A stretch of DNA of 34,686 bases, taken from NCBI GenBank assembly GCA_902793405.1, contig CADBDH010000035.1, positions 1 through 34,686 of the forward strand. The letters run 5' to 3'. Source of the stretch: an uncultured Bacteroidales bacterium. GTDB taxonomy: Bacteria; Bacteroidota; Bacteroidia; Bacteroidales; Muribaculaceae. Below, one piece after another: positions 1 to 8,531 of this stretch (positions within the stretch are counted from its first letter, which is position 1; each line of letters begins with the position of its first letter). The translations under genes and the position numbers were made by a program. The notes below the pieces were generated by a model. That model saw only the letters and a program-made list of their open reading frames with translations, was not told the DNA's origin and made no database searches.

Positions 1-1195
1 CATAAAGGTGCCTGATGTAGTTGCGTTGCTTGATATTGCTGCGAACAAGTAATACCAACGCAATCAGGATGATGGCGGCAATCAGACTCATCATGAGCAA
101 CAACTGATGGGCGCGTTCATGCTTGGCCTGAATCTGCTCCACCTGCTCATTGACACGGCGCATCTCTTCCAGGAACCGCGATTTCTCTAACCTCTCGGCA
201 TGGCTCTTCTGGATAAACCTGTCACGCGTCTTGAGGTAAATGTATTCAAACTCATTGGCTTTCGGCTCATTACCCATTGCCTTATAGACTCGGATCATCT
301 CTTGATAGGTGTTGATCAGGTCGGTATCCAAGCCCTGACTCTGTGCATCGGCCACATTCTGCTCGAGACACGCAATGGCTTCGGTATAGCGATGCAAGGC
401 AGCCAGCACTTCAGCCTGCTTCATTCGGGCCATGATGATGCACTGCTGGCGGTTAGTCGTCAGGTGCTCGGCCTGTAGCGCCATCTGCTTGTAGAAAGCC
501 AATGCTTGAGAATACTGCCCTGCCAGAAAAGCCTCCACGCCTTGGCAAAACATGAGGGTACTCTGCCACATCTCCACGCTCTGGTCGAGTGGCAACTGCT
601 TAAAACGGTCCAATTCGGGCTTAATCGGCCGAATGCCAGACTTGCTGTCCACCATGGTCAACATATTATAGACACTCGTCACGGCCACGTTCCATTCCTT
701 GACCTTAACAGCCTGATTAAAAGCGAGCTTTGTATTATCAAGAGCTTCACTCGATAGCGTTTCCTCACCAATGAGTTCATCACGGCTATCCATCAGCGAG
801 GCCAAGTTCATGTAGGCATAGGCTTTATTGACCTCAAAGCCATATTGTTCAGAGATTTCAAGCGAACGGTTCAAACTCTCATAAGCCTTCTCATAGTTGA
901 AGTAATAAGCGCCATAGATATAGCCTAGATTATTGAAGGCGCGCGCCACGAGATACACCGAGTCGCGGTTCAGACTCTTATCAGTGACCCGATTTGACAC
1001 AATGGTGTAACACACAAGCGCACTATCGACTTGACACAGATCCTGCAAAAAATGCTGCCCGCGATGCATCAGCTCAGACGTGCTCAGTTTAGTCCAGCGA
1101 TTGTATTGGTCCACACTGTAGGGCATGTGAGTTGCCATCGCTACTAGGTAAAGTATTGATGTTAAAAGAATGGTATATCTCCGTTTTACATTCAT
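1..1195 (-). CDS. TPR-repeat transmembrane signalling protein, C-terminus beyond the window
   Basis: The reading frame opens at an ATG (1193-1195) and stays open to the window edge, giving 398 residues. An N-terminal hydrophobic stretch (residues about 8-22) looks like a signal peptide or signal anchor. Residues about 40-320 are helical and TPR-like, with motifs such as NNLGYIYGAYYFNYEKAYE and YSQALAFYKQM. A charged coiled-coil-like stretch (about 325-362) leads into one clear transmembrane segment (about 366-385), after which about 13 cytoplasmic residues are visible. Bacteroidetes proteins of this shape usually end in either a LuxR-like helix-turn-helix or a histidine kinase; the output domain lies outside the window, so the type cannot be decided. 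It follows the C10 peptidase gene on the same strand but is separated from it by a strong terminator, so it is probably transcribed on its own. Confidence 0.8.
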   Translation of the reverse strand, partial: MNVKRRYTILLTSILYLVAMATHMPYSVDQYNRWTKLSTSELMHRGQHFLQDLCQVDSALVCYTIVSNRVTDKSLNRDSVYLVARAFNNLGYIYGAYYFNYEKAYESLNRSLEISEQYGFEVNKAYAYMNLASLMDSRDELIGEETLSSEALDNTKLAFNQAVKVKEWNVAVTSVYNMLTMVDSKSGIRPIKPELDRFKQLPLDQSVEMWQSTLMFCQGVEAFLAGQYSQALAFYKQMALQAEHLTTNRQQCIIMARMKQAEVLAALHRYTEAIACLEQNVADAQSQGLDTDLINTYQEMIRVYKAMGNEPKANEFEYIYLKTRDRFIQKSHAERLEKSRFLEEMRRVNEQVEQIQAKHERAHQLLLMMSLIAAIILIALVLLVRSNIKQRNYIRHLY

Positions 1196-1218
1196 TATCC
1201 GGTCAGCGCCTAGGGATG

Positions 1219-1226
1219 CAAAGGTA
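1219..1226 (-). promoter_or_regulatory. Bacteroidetes -7 box for the TPR gene
   Basis: The minus strand reads TACCTTTG followed by CA, matching TAnnTTTG, 23 nt upstream of the ATG at 1195. No TTTG was found 19-21 bp further upstream, so only half of the consensus is present. Confidence 0.45.
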
Positions 1227-1262
1227 ATTCTTTTTTGATAACCGCGCCGCATATCCACCAAC

Positions 1263-1296
1263 AAAAAGTTGGGACCCATGCAAGATGGACCCCAAC
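1263..1296 (-). terminator. Intrinsic terminator downstream of the first C10 peptidase gene
   Basis: On the minus strand a 12-bp stem (arms 1285-1296 and 1268-1279, two G-U pairs) with a 5-nt loop is followed directly by five T (1263-1267). It lies about 32 nt after the peptidase stop codon and upstream of the TPR gene promoter. Confidence 0.85.
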
Positions 1297-1327
1297 ACAG
1301 TTTTTCACACTTTTAAGCGGACTTCTA

Positions 1328-3703
1328 TCATTTGCCGGCAAGCAGCATGTCGATGAGTCTGGCCACGTCGGCGATATTGATTTCGCCGTCGCCGTCAACA
1401 TCGGCACAGATGCTGCAAATGTCAGTGCTGCCGGCCAGCAGGCTGTCGGCCAGTTCGGCCACATCGCTGATGTTGACAGTACCATCGTGGTTCACATCGC
1501 CCAGCTGATAGGAATGGCCGTTGTCGAACAATGTCACAACCTGTGACTTGCTCCAGCCGCTCTGGGTGCCGTCGGTGTACAGGGCCTTTACCCTGAAGAA
1601 GAACGTGCCGGCCTCGGTCAGGTTCTGCACCAGGTAATGCTTGTCGGTGATACCCTTGACAAGGCGGTAGTCCTCGCCACCTTCCTCGGAAACAGACTTG
1701 AACGAAGTCAAATCGTTGACATCGCCTGCATAGATCTTGATCATGCTCATGTCGGGCGAGAAGTAGTCATCGGTCGAGGTAATGGTGATTTTCTCGCCTT
1801 CGCTGGCAATCACTTGCCAGGAATAGGTCTCACCACTGGCAAACATATGGCCGGCAGGGGCAGTCTGCCCGGAGCCAACCGTGAGGTTACCGCGGCCATA
1901 GCTGCTGTTGATCGTGGTAATCTGCATGGTGAAGATATCGTTCACATAACCGTCGGGCACGGTGAAGGAGATGAAGCCGTCATCGTTATAATTGGTGAAA
2001 TAGATAGCGCTGTTGCCCACTCTAATGCCGTAGCCGTCCCAGGGAGCCGTGAGATCCATCGCCTCATAGCTACCGGGGTAGATGCTGCCGTCGATCGAGT
2101 CGAGCAGCTGGACACTGGGCTTGGTGTTCACCTCAAGGGTATAGCTGTCCACATACTTGCCGGCGGTCTCGTCGGTCCAGTCGGCACGGAACTGCGTCAG
2201 ATTGATGTAGGCCTCGTCGGCGGGCAACATGACGGGCAGATAAGTTTCGAGGGTGGCCACGCCACTGATGGTGACCGTCTTGTCATCGACGCCAGGGCTG
2301 CTCAGGGTGATGGTGGCGGTGTGGTTACCGCTCGCCTGGGGAGCATAGGTCACGGTGATGACCTTGCCAGCCTCTTGATCGGCAACTGCCACGCTGCTGG
2401 CATCCATCGAGAAGAAACCACTCTCATCGTTGAGTGTCAAGGTGATGGCACCCGTGAGTTCCTGGCCCTTGACAGTAAAGGTGGCTGTGGCGCTCTGCTC
2501 TACATAAGCCTCGAAGTTGAGCCTCGACGGATTGACCTTGATGCCGGGCCCCTGGACGGGAGGCTGGATACCCATAATCATCTGCTGCTCGATATCGAAC
2601 GTGTAACCACCGCTGGAGAACGCATTCAGGACAAAGTCGCCATTGCCGTCACCGCTCCAGCCCCAGTTCACATGGTAGGTGTCGGTGCCGGCGGTGTAGC
2701 CGTCGACGTTAAAGGCGTGGCCGCTCCAGCCCCAATAGGAATAGTCATAGCCGCAGTAAACGACAGGACGGCCCTGGGCGAGCTCGTTCTGGAGCAATTC
2801 GGCCCACTCGTCATCGGTGTAATAGACAGCCGTATCGGTGCCATAGTCATCGGTGCGGGTCTTGAAAACGAGCTGAGCCATCTCCTCATCGTAGCCAAAG
2901 AACTTGACGGCACGCAAGATGTCGTCGCCCATGGCACCGCTGCCGCTGGGCGTATAGTCCATGTGCTCCTCCTGCCCCACATAGCGCATCAGCCATGCCA
3001 CGGCATCGGCCTGGGCGGGGGTATAGGAGCCGGTGTACTTGTCCAGCATATTGTCCCAATCAAAGGTGATTGAGGGCAGGGGCTCGACCTGGAAGCCGTA
3101 GCTCTCGTTGGTGTAACCCTCGACAGGAGGCGTCGGGTCGGTGGGATATTTCCAGTAATAGAACACCATCGACAACGACGTGGCGGGACAACCCGTCAGG
3201 CAGTAAGAGCCGTTGTACTGGGGACAATGGTTATAGTAGGGGGCATCCTGGTCCCACTCGGCCGTGAGCATCGGAGCGACGGTGGGCGTGGTGAGACGTT
3301 TTTTTAACTTGGGCTGGTCAACGACCAGGCCGGGATGCAGCTGGAGGTACTCGATCTGGGTCTTGTAGGTGCTGAGCCAGAACTTCATGTTGTCGGGCAT
3401 GCGCTTCATGTCCAGCGGACGGTCGCCATAGGCCAGAATCTGATGGGCGCGGTCGTCGCCGGCAACGATGACAAAGCCGCGCTGGCTATTAAAGATGTAA
3501 TACACAGGCTGGTCGGCGCGGGCAGTACTAGCCTCGGCGTGAATCAATTTGACATCACTGACAGGGACTCCGTTAAAACGTAACCCCGCCTGGCTCTGCA
3601 TGAAGCGGTGAGCCGTCATCTTGGCCATGGCCATATCCACATGGGCTGCGGAGACCTGCATGGCAGCCACCACCAAGGTGGCAATGAGCAGTAATTTCTT
3701 CAT
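1328..3703 (-). CDS. Secreted C10 (streptopain-like) cysteine peptidase with C-terminal dockerin pair
   Basis: The 791-residue protein starts with a signal peptide (about 1-19). A propeptide of the C10 type follows, including FVIVAGDDRAHQILAYG. The papain-fold catalytic domain has the nucleophile Cys172 in TGCPATS, His329 in SGHAFNVDGY and the Trp pair in HVNWGW (344-349). Residues about 388-480 form an Ig-like module of the kind common on Bacteroidales secreted proteins (begins VNPSRLNFEAY), followed by a fibronectin-III-like region. Residues 735-791 (DNA 1331-1501) carry two dockerin-type calcium-binding repeats, GDVNHDGTVNISDVAELADS and ADVDGDGEINIADVARLIDM; these diverge most from the window consensus. 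Known C10 members (streptopain, interpain A) are secreted endopeptidases that self-activate. The catalytic residues look intact. It has its own -7 box and terminator, so it appears monocistronic. Confidence 0.93.
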   Translation of the reverse strand: MKKLLLIATLVVAAMQVSAAHVDMAMAKMTAHRFMQSQAGLRFNGVPVSDVKLIHAEASTARADQPVYYIFNSQRGFVIVAGDDRAHQILAYGDRPLDMKRMPDNMKFWLSTYKTQIEYLQLHPGLVVDQPKLKKRLTTPTVAPMLTAEWDQDAPYYNHCPQYNGSYCLTGCPATSLSMVFYYWKYPTDPTPPVEGYTNESYGFQVEPLPSITFDWDNMLDKYTGSYTPAQADAVAWLMRYVGQEEHMDYTPSGSGAMGDDILRAVKFFGYDEEMAQLVFKTRTDDYGTDTAVYYTDDEWAELLQNELAQGRPVVYCGYDYSYWGWSGHAFNVDGYTAGTDTYHVNWGWSGDGNGDFVLNAFSSGGYTFDIEQQMIMGIQPPVQGPGIKVNPSRLNFEAYVEQSATATFTVKGQELTGAITLTLNDESGFFSMDASSVAVADQEAGKVITVTYAPQASGNHTATITLSSPGVDDKTVTISGVATLETYLPVMLPADEAYINLTQFRADWTDETAGKYVDSYTLEVNTKPSVQLLDSIDGSIYPGSYEAMDLTAPWDGYGIRVGNSAIYFTNYNDDGFISFTVPDGYVNDIFTMQITTINSSYGRGNLTVGSGQTAPAGHMFASGETYSWQVIASEGEKITITSTDDYFSPDMSMIKIYAGDVNDLTSFKSVSEEGGEDYRLVKGITDKHYLVQNLTEAGTFFFRVKALYTDGTQSGWSKSQVVTLFDNGHSYQLGDVNHDGTVNISDVAELADSLLAGSTDICSICADVDGDGEINIADVARLIDMLLAGK

Positions 3704-3796
3704 AAACTTGCTGTTAAATATTTAATGTTAATGATAAATGATGGCAATTCAGCTAATTGCAAGCCAAAGCTGGCAAAACATGACAAAATGCGACCG

Positions 3797-3804
3797 CAAA
3801 TATA
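3797..3804 (-). promoter_or_regulatory. -7 box for the first C10 peptidase gene
   Basis: The minus strand reads TATATTTG, a full TAnnTTTG match, about 94 nt upstream of the ATG. The DNA upstream is AT-rich, but no TTTG sits at the expected -33 spacing. Confidence 0.45.
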
Positions 3805-3881
3805 CGAATAATTCTTATTTTATTACTATTTTTGGTGTATTTTTAGAAAAATGATACTTTGCCTAAATCACCCTGGCACAC

Positions 3882-3909
3882 AAAAAAACCGCCACGCGGG
3901 AGCATGGCG
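3882..3909 (-). terminator. Intrinsic terminator of the TonB-C-domain gene
   Basis: On the minus strand CGCCATGC (3902-3909) pairs with GCGTGGCG (3890-3897) around a 4-nt loop, followed by a T run (3882-3888). It lies 32 nt after the stop codon at 3942. Confidence 0.85.
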
Positions 3910-3941
3910 ATTCATATATCTATGGTCTGTTTTTGACTGTT

Positions 3942-4382
3942 TTAGAGCCTGAAGTTGATGGGCAGCACCACCCTCACGGGAACGGCCTGCTTGCCCACCT
4001 TGCCCACGCTCCACTTGGGCATCTCGCCAATCACGCGGATGGCCTCACGGTTCAGACTCTCGTCGCCCGCACCGCGGATCACGCGCACGTCGCTCACGCG
4101 GCCGTCGGTGCCCACGATGAAACTGCACAGGACACGTCCCTGAATGCGCTTCTTGTAAGCGTAATAGGGATATTCACGAGTCTTGTTGATGAAGTTGATC
4201 AGGCCACGCTCGCCGCCAGGGAACTGCGGCTGGATGTCCACATAGTCATACTCATAGACTTCCATATATGACTGCTTGGACTGCGGATTGACCGTGGTGA
4301 CATGACGCACCTGCGCTGCCATGGGTAGCACTGCCGTCAATGCCAAAAATGCCAATAATCCAATGCGTAATTGTCTGAGCAT
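3942..4382 (-). CDS. Small secreted protein with TonB C-terminal domain
   Basis: From the ATG at 4380-4382 this encodes 146 residues; I prefer it to an in-frame ATG 16 codons upstream because it begins directly with a good signal peptide (MLRQLRIGLLAF, cleavage near AQV). Nearly all of the rest is a TonB C-terminal domain: PQFPGGERGLINFI, the basic YKKRIQGRVLCSFIVGTDGRV strand region, and the terminal PVRVVLPINF strand. Unlike true TonB energy transducers it has no proline-rich spacer and no convincing retained membrane anchor, so it is more likely one of the small periplasmic TonB-C proteins common in Bacteroidetes. Whether it contacts the SusC-type receptors is unknown. It has its own promoter and terminator. 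Confidence 0.85.
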   Translation of the reverse strand: MLRQLRIGLLAFLALTAVLPMAAQVRHVTTVNPQSKQSYMEVYEYDYVDIQPQFPGGERGLINFINKTREYPYYAYKKRIQGRVLCSFIVGTDGRVSDVRVIRGAGDESLNREAIRVIGEMPKWSVGKVGKQAVPVRVVLPINFRL

Positions 4383-4442
4383 AGGCCTTCTAGATTGTTT
4401 AAATAATGGGAAGAAAGACGGTTTTTCCACCTTTCAACGGCA

Positions 4443-4474
4443 CAAATATAGAGTTACAAACGCAAACCTCAAAA
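4443..4474 (-). promoter_or_regulatory. Bacteroidetes-type promoter of the TonB-C-domain gene
   Basis: The minus strand shows TTTG (4470-4473), a 19-bp spacer and TATATTTG (4443-4450), matching both halves of the Bacteroidetes consensus at the right spacing. The predicted leader is about 55 nt when the start at 4382 is used. Confidence 0.7.
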
Positions 4475-4579
4475 TCAATTAGTTTGTTTTTGCAAACAAT
4501 TAGCATTGTTTCAATCTTTTTGACTAAAACCCGCAAAATTCAAAAAAAATGTAAATATTTTCAATTCTGAATCAAAAAG

Positions 4580-6208
4580 TTAGAATTCGGGCGGTGTTTC
4601 CAACGTCATTTCGCGGCCCGTGTCAGGGTGCACTAGGGTGATGGATTGGGCGTGAAGCATCAGGCGCGTGGCAGCCGTGCCGTAGAGACGGTCGCCCACA
4701 ATCGGGCAGTTCAGGCCCTGGGGGTGCGAGCAGTGGACGCGCAGCTGGTGGGTGCGGCCTGTGAGGGGCTCGAGCGCTATGCGGGTCATGCCGCCACTGC
4801 GTTCCAGCACGCGGTAACGCGTCGTGGCGGGTTTGCCCTGCTCGTGATCCACCCGCTGGCGGGGTCTATCGTACACATCGGGCATCAACGGCAGGTCGAT
4901 GAGGCCCTCGTCGTGTGCCACCTGGCCATCGAGCACGGCGACATACCGCTTTTTAATCGTGTGATTCTCAAACTGCTGCTGCAAAGCCTTGTGGGTGGCC
5001 TTATCCTTGGCGAAAACGACCAGTCCTGAAGTTTCCTGGTCCAGGCGGTGCACCACGACAGGCCCATGTGCCTCGGGGAAAGCGGTCTGATAACGGGTCA
5101 ACAGGCTGTCCTCGAGCGACTTACCTGGTACAGTGAGCATCCCCGACGGCTTGTTCAATACCGTGAGCCACCGGTCATCATAGACGACATCCAGCGGCGT
5201 TTTGTCCTCCATGGGCATTTCCAGCGGATTGTCTTCCACGTCAAGACCCTGCAGCATGAAATCGAGGATGGGTTTGCACTTGCTGCGGCAGGCGGGATAG
5301 AAGTGCCCGTGATGACGCACCTCGCCCACGGGCGATGCGCCCCACCAGAATTCGGCCATGCATACGGGACGTAATCCGTTGATATAGGAATAGTTGAGCA
5401 TGCGCGGGGCACAACACTCCCCTGCCCCGGCTGGCGGCAACGTGCCCAAGGGTTTGAACACCTCGACCAGGTCCCGCTTCTCGCCACGCGCGTTGCTCAC
5501 GACGAAGAGCCTGAAAATGCGCTCCTGCAGGGTTTCGCTCATGGCCTTGCGGCGGGTCTTCAAGTCATTGATGTGACGGCAAAAAACGTCCATTTCATCG
5601 CGGATTTCCTGCAATTGGGCCTCCAGGCGCTGGCGGATGCGCTTGAGTTCGGCTTTCTCAAAGCGGCTCTGGTTCAACAGTTCCTCCTGTTCGCTGGCAG
5701 TGAGGTTGCCGGCTGCACGCCGCTCGTCGCGCTGTTGCTTGTGAAGGGCCATTAACGCCTTGAAATTGCCGATTTCATCGGCGATTTTACGTTGGGCATC
5801 GGCTTCGCGCTGCTGCAACCGGGCCCATTCGGGCGATTGCTCCAGGCGCTCCACCTCATGGTTGATGGCGGTAATCTGCGCCTCGCCCTGCTTGAACTCG
5901 CCTTGCGGGTCGAGCAGGTCATATACCGGCGGCACAAAAAAGTCATGGTGCACGCTTCCAGCCAGATTGCCCGAGAAAGCCGCAAGATAGCCCAAACGGC
6001 CGTCGTCGTCGCTAGCCACCAACACGCCCAGCATCTTCCCGGCGCCCATTTCATCGGCCCAATCGGCCCTTGATGCTACATAGCGCTGCACCTGCTCCAC
6101 CGCCATCAGCGCCAGCCGATGCGGCTCATAGCAGAACGGACAGGTGAACTGCCGCGGCAGCTCCACCGCCGCCACGTCGCCGTCGAACAGATGAAATTTC
6201 CCCATCAT
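4580..6208 (-). CDS. RluA-family pseudouridine synthase with long N-terminal extension
   Basis: The protein is 542 residues, well above the roughly 220-330 of ordinary RluA/TruC enzymes. The C-terminal half (about 335-535) is the synthase: WLTVLNKPSGMLTVPGK, the catalytic motif HRLDQETSGL with Asp391, and GRTHQLRVH (484-492). The N-terminal part starts with a CPFCYEPHRL motif, then a charged coiled-coil stretch (about 105-230), then a cysteine-rich segment (GECCAPRMLNYSY, then FYPACRSKCKPIL). This long form, with the AEFWWGASP region, occurs in several bacterial groups as an RluA-family protein. The enzyme isomerises uridine in rRNA or tRNA; the target cannot be read from sequence. The gene is divergent from the DUF4250-xth run. 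Confidence 0.9.
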   Translation of the reverse strand: MMGKFHLFDGDVAAVELPRQFTCPFCYEPHRLALMAVEQVQRYVASRADWADEMGAGKMLGVLVASDDDGRLGYLAAFSGNLAGSVHHDFFVPPVYDLLDPQGEFKQGEAQITAINHEVERLEQSPEWARLQQREADAQRKIADEIGNFKALMALHKQQRDERRAAGNLTASEQEELLNQSRFEKAELKRIRQRLEAQLQEIRDEMDVFCRHINDLKTRRKAMSETLQERIFRLFVVSNARGEKRDLVEVFKPLGTLPPAGAGECCAPRMLNYSYINGLRPVCMAEFWWGASPVGEVRHHGHFYPACRSKCKPILDFMLQGLDVEDNPLEMPMEDKTPLDVVYDDRWLTVLNKPSGMLTVPGKSLEDSLLTRYQTAFPEAHGPVVVHRLDQETSGLVVFAKDKATHKALQQQFENHTIKKRYVAVLDGQVAHDEGLIDLPLMPDVYDRPRQRVDHEQGKPATTRYRVLERSGGMTRIALEPLTGRTHQLRVHCSHPQGLNCPIVGDRLYGTAATRLMLHAQSITLVHPDTGREMTLETPPEF

Positions 6209-6213
6209 ATCGG

Positions 6214-6221
6214 CAAAATTA
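6214..6221 (-). promoter_or_regulatory. Possible -7 box giving a near-leaderless pseudouridine synthase mRNA
   Basis: The minus strand reads TAATTTTG, ending 5 nt before the ATG at 6208. If used, transcription would begin at or very near the start codon. No matching -33 TTTG was found. Confidence 0.3.
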
Positions 6222-6266
6222 CTGATTTTTACCCTGCTTTGGGGTGATTTTCGCCGAAATTTGCAC

Positions 6267-6274
6267 TATATTTG
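6267..6274 (+). promoter_or_regulatory. -7 box for the DUF4250-xth-permease-miaA run
   Basis: TATATTTG followed by CA matches TAnnTTTG, 31 nt upstream of the DUF4250 start at 6306. The nearest upstream TTTG (6238-6241) is 25 bp away, longer than the usual spacer. Confidence 0.5.
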
Positions 6275-6305
6275 CAAGCTCATCTACAATCAAGGCGCAG
6301 TCACG

Positions 6306-6485
6306 ATGAATTTGCCGCAAGATCCCTACATGAAGTCACAGTATGTGAACATGCTGCTCAAGTCCAACAACATGGACTTGAATACCTTGTGCGTGAGTGC
6401 AAACATCGACATGATTTCCCTGCTCGATGAGCTGGGCCGTGCGGGCATCGCTTATGATTCCGCCAGTCGACAATTCAGAACTTAA
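6306..6485 (+). CDS. DUF4250 domain protein
   Basis: A 59-residue protein beginning MNLPQDPYMKSQYVNMLL, the characteristic opening of DUF4250, and ending with the family's YDSASRQF-type tail. An in-frame TTG further upstream (6261) was not chosen, because it overlaps the -7 promoter box and family members begin at MNLPQDPYM. No biochemical function is established for this family; the middle is predicted helical (NTLCVSANIDMISLLDELG). It is the first gene of a plus-strand run and ends 20 nt before exodeoxyribonuclease III. Confidence 0.85.
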   Translation: MNLPQDPYMKSQYVNMLLKSNNMDLNTLCVSANIDMISLLDELGRAGIAYDSASRQFRT

Positions 6486-6505
6486 ACCATAAAACATCAT
6501 CAGCA

Positions 6506-7261
6506 ATGAAATTCATCTCGTGGAACGTGAACGGCCTGAGAGCCGTGGTGGGAAAAGGCTTTGGCGACATCTTCAAGGAACTGGATGCCGACTTCTTTTG
6601 CCTGCAGGAAACCAAGATGCAAGCGGGTCAGCTCGACCTGGAATTTGACGGCTACCGCTCCTACTGGAACTATGCCGACAAGAAGGGCTACTCGGGAACG
6701 GCCATCTACAGCCGCCATGAACCGCTGAACGTGACCTACGGCATAGGCATCGACGAACACGACCACGAGGGACGCGTCATCACGCTGGAGATGCCCGACT
6801 TCTACCTGGTGACCTGCTACACGCCCAACAGCCAGGACGGATTGCGCCGCCTGGACTACCGCATGACGTGGGAAGACGCCTTCCGCGCCTACCTGCTCAA
6901 GCTGGACGAGAAGAAACCCGTCATCGTGTGCGGTGACCTGAATGTGGCACATCAGGAGATTGACCTGAAGAATCCCAAGACCAACCGCAAGAACGCCGGT
7001 TTCACCGACGAGGAGCGCGAGAAGATGACCGTGCTGCTCGATGCGGGCTTTACCGACACGTGGCGCTTCTTTAACCCCGACGTTACCGACGTCTACTCGT
7101 GGTGGAGCTACCGCTTCAAGGCCCGCGAGAAGAATGCAGGGTGGCGCATCGACTACTTCCTGGTGAGCAACCGCCTGCAAGCCCAGCTGACCGATGCCAA
7201 AATCCACACCGAAATCTTCGGCAGCGACCACTGCCCCGTGGAGGTGGATGTTAGGTTTTAG
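6506..7261 (+). CDS. xth: Exodeoxyribonuclease III / AP endonuclease
   Basis: The 251-residue protein is a full-length exonuclease III family enzyme, acting in base-excision repair by cutting DNA 5' of abasic sites and trimming blocked 3' ends. The metal-binding and catalytic residues are all visible: Asn7 in SWNVNG, Glu35 in LQETK, Tyr105 in CYTPNS, Asp144 and Asn146 in GDLNVAH, and Asp241-His242 in GSDHCPVE. The substrate-loop segment SWWSYRFKAREKNAGWRIDY is typical of the ExoA/APE1-like branch. It follows DUF4250 closely and precedes a permease gene after an 85-nt heptamer-repeat gap. Confidence 0.96.
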   Translation: MKFISWNVNGLRAVVGKGFGDIFKELDADFFCLQETKMQAGQLDLEFDGYRSYWNYADKKGYSGTAIYSRHEPLNVTYGIGIDEHDHEGRVITLEMPDFYLVTCYTPNSQDGLRRLDYRMTWEDAFRAYLLKLDEKKPVIVCGDLNVAHQEIDLKNPKTNRKNAGFTDEEREKMTVLLDAGFTDTWRFFNPDVTDVYSWWSYRFKAREKNAGWRIDYFLVSNRLQAQLTDAKIHTEIFGSDHCPVEVDVRF

Positions 7262-7346
7262 TTAGTTAGGAGTTAGAAGTTAGAAGTTAGAAGTTGGGCG
7301 GAGGCCCACTAAAAACTAAGAACTAAGAACTAAAAACTAAGAACAT
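7262..7346 (+). repeat. Heptamer-repeat array with central GC hairpin
   Basis: The whole 85-nt gap between xth and the permease is built on a 7-nt period. The left arm repeats RAGTTAG units, the centre is a GC hairpin (GGGC-GGAG-GCCC), and the right arm repeats AACTAAR units up to the next start codon. The arms are roughly complementary in register (AGTT against AACT). Confidence 0.85.
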
Positions 7347-8531
7347 ATGTCACAGACAGTTCAAAAGAAATATGACTTTGACCGCGTGGTGAGGATGGTG
7401 CTGACCCTCATCAGTGTGGGCGTGGGCGTGTGGCTCGTCAACTACTTGAGTCCCGTGCTCATGCCGTTTGTCGTGGGCTTTATCCTGGCCTACCTCATCG
7501 AGCCGCTGGTCGAATGGCTGCAAAAGAAGATGCACATCAAGGCGCGCGGCATCGCCGTGGTGCTGGCCCTTCTCATCGTCATTGCCGTCATTACAGGCTT
7601 GTGCTGGCTCATCATCCCCTATCTGATTGACGAGTTCGGGGAGATGTCCAAGCAGTTGGCGGCCTATGCCAAGTCATCGTTGAGGATACCCTATGTGCCC
7701 GCCGAAATCAACGAGTTCATCCAGCGCTACATCGACCTGGAGAAGATCAACGAGATGTTCAGCAAGCAGCAGTGGATGGAGATCATCAACAAGGCTGCTT
7801 CGGGCGCATGGTCGGTTGTGGGCGGCACCATGAGTGTGATTTTCAACATCCTGTCATGGTTCATCGTGCTGTTGTACATGTTCTTTATTCTGCTGGACTT
7901 CAATAAGTTATCTCGCGGCTTCAAGGCTGCGATTCCCGGCAAGTACCGCCGCATGGCATTACGCATCTTTGGCGACGTGGCCGACACGATGAGCCGCTAC
8001 TTTCGCGGTCAGGCCGCCGTTTCGTTCTTTGTGGGCGTAATCTTTGCCATCGAGTTCTATATCATCGGGTTGCCCATGGCCATCGCCTTCGGCATGTTTG
8101 TGGGCTTGCTCAACATGGTACCCTATCTGCAGCTCGTCTCCATCCCCATCGCCGCCTTCCTGTGTCTGGTGGCCACGGCTGCTACGGGTGCCAGTTTCTG
8201 GGTGATGTTCGCCTGGGTCATCGTGGCCTACATCATCTGCCAGGTCATCCAGGACATGGTGCTCATCCCCACCATCATGAAGAACCAGATGGGCCTGAAT
8301 CCCGCCATCATCTTCCTGTCGTTGTCGCTGTGGGTGTATGTGCTGGGCTTTATCGGTCTGATTATCGGCCTGCCGTTGACCACGCTGATCATCTCCTATT
8401 ACTGCGAGTATGTGCTGCACCAGCCTAATCCGCTGCACAAGTCCAAAAAGAAGGAAGCACAAAGCAAGAAAGCGCCACTGACATTAACGTCCAACTTCCT
8501 CAACCAGTACGGCAACGATGAGAGGAAATAG
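7347..8531 (+). CDS. AI-2E family transporter (PerM/TqsA-like permease)
   Basis: The 394-residue polytopic membrane protein has an N-terminal cluster of hydrophobic segments (about 15-35, 38-56, 68-92), a long amphipathic central region (about 95-150), and further membrane segments to about residue 350. The family pattern is visible: PFVVGFILAYLIEPLVEWL near the N-terminus, GLLNMVPYLQL in the centre, and GLPLTTLIISYY near the end. The C-terminus is a basic cytoplasmic tail. Characterised members export small molecules such as autoinducer-2 or act in ion transport; the substrate here is unknown. It sits between xth and miaA, with heptamer-repeat gaps of exactly 85 nt on each side. Confidence 0.92.
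   Translation: MSQTVQKKYDFDRVVRMVLTLISVGVGVWLVNYLSPVLMPFVVGFILAYLIEPLVEWLQKKMHIKARGIAVVLALLIVIAVITGLCWLIIPYLIDEFGEMSKQLAAYAKSSLRIPYVPAEINEFIQRYIDLEKINEMFSKQQWMEIINKAASGAWSVVGGTMSVIFNILSWFIVLLYMFFILLDFNKLSRGFKAAIPGKYRRMALRIFGDVADTMSRYFRGQAAVSFFVGVIFAIEFYIIGLPMAIAFGMFVGLLNMVPYLQLVSIPIAAFLCLVATAATGASFWVMFAWVIVAYIICQVIQDMVLIPTIMKNQMGLNPAIIFLSLSLWVYVLGFIGLIIGLPLTTLIISYYCEYVLHQPNPLHKSKKKEAQSKKAPLTLTSNFLNQYGNDERK

Noticed and set aside
1637-3073. 478-codon plus-strand ORF opposite the first C10 peptidase gene
   Set aside because: It lies fully antisense to a gene with intact catalytic motifs; its low-complexity Val/Gly/His-rich translation is typical of the shadow frame of a GC-rich gene.
6261-6305. 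Upstream TTG start for the DUF4250 gene
   Set aside because: It overlaps the -7 promoter box, and the family starts at MNLPQDPYM.
7262-7346. Heptamer arrays considered as CRISPR or tRNA-like elements
   Set aside because: Units are 7 nt with no spacers and no cas genes nearby, and no cloverleaf can be drawn.
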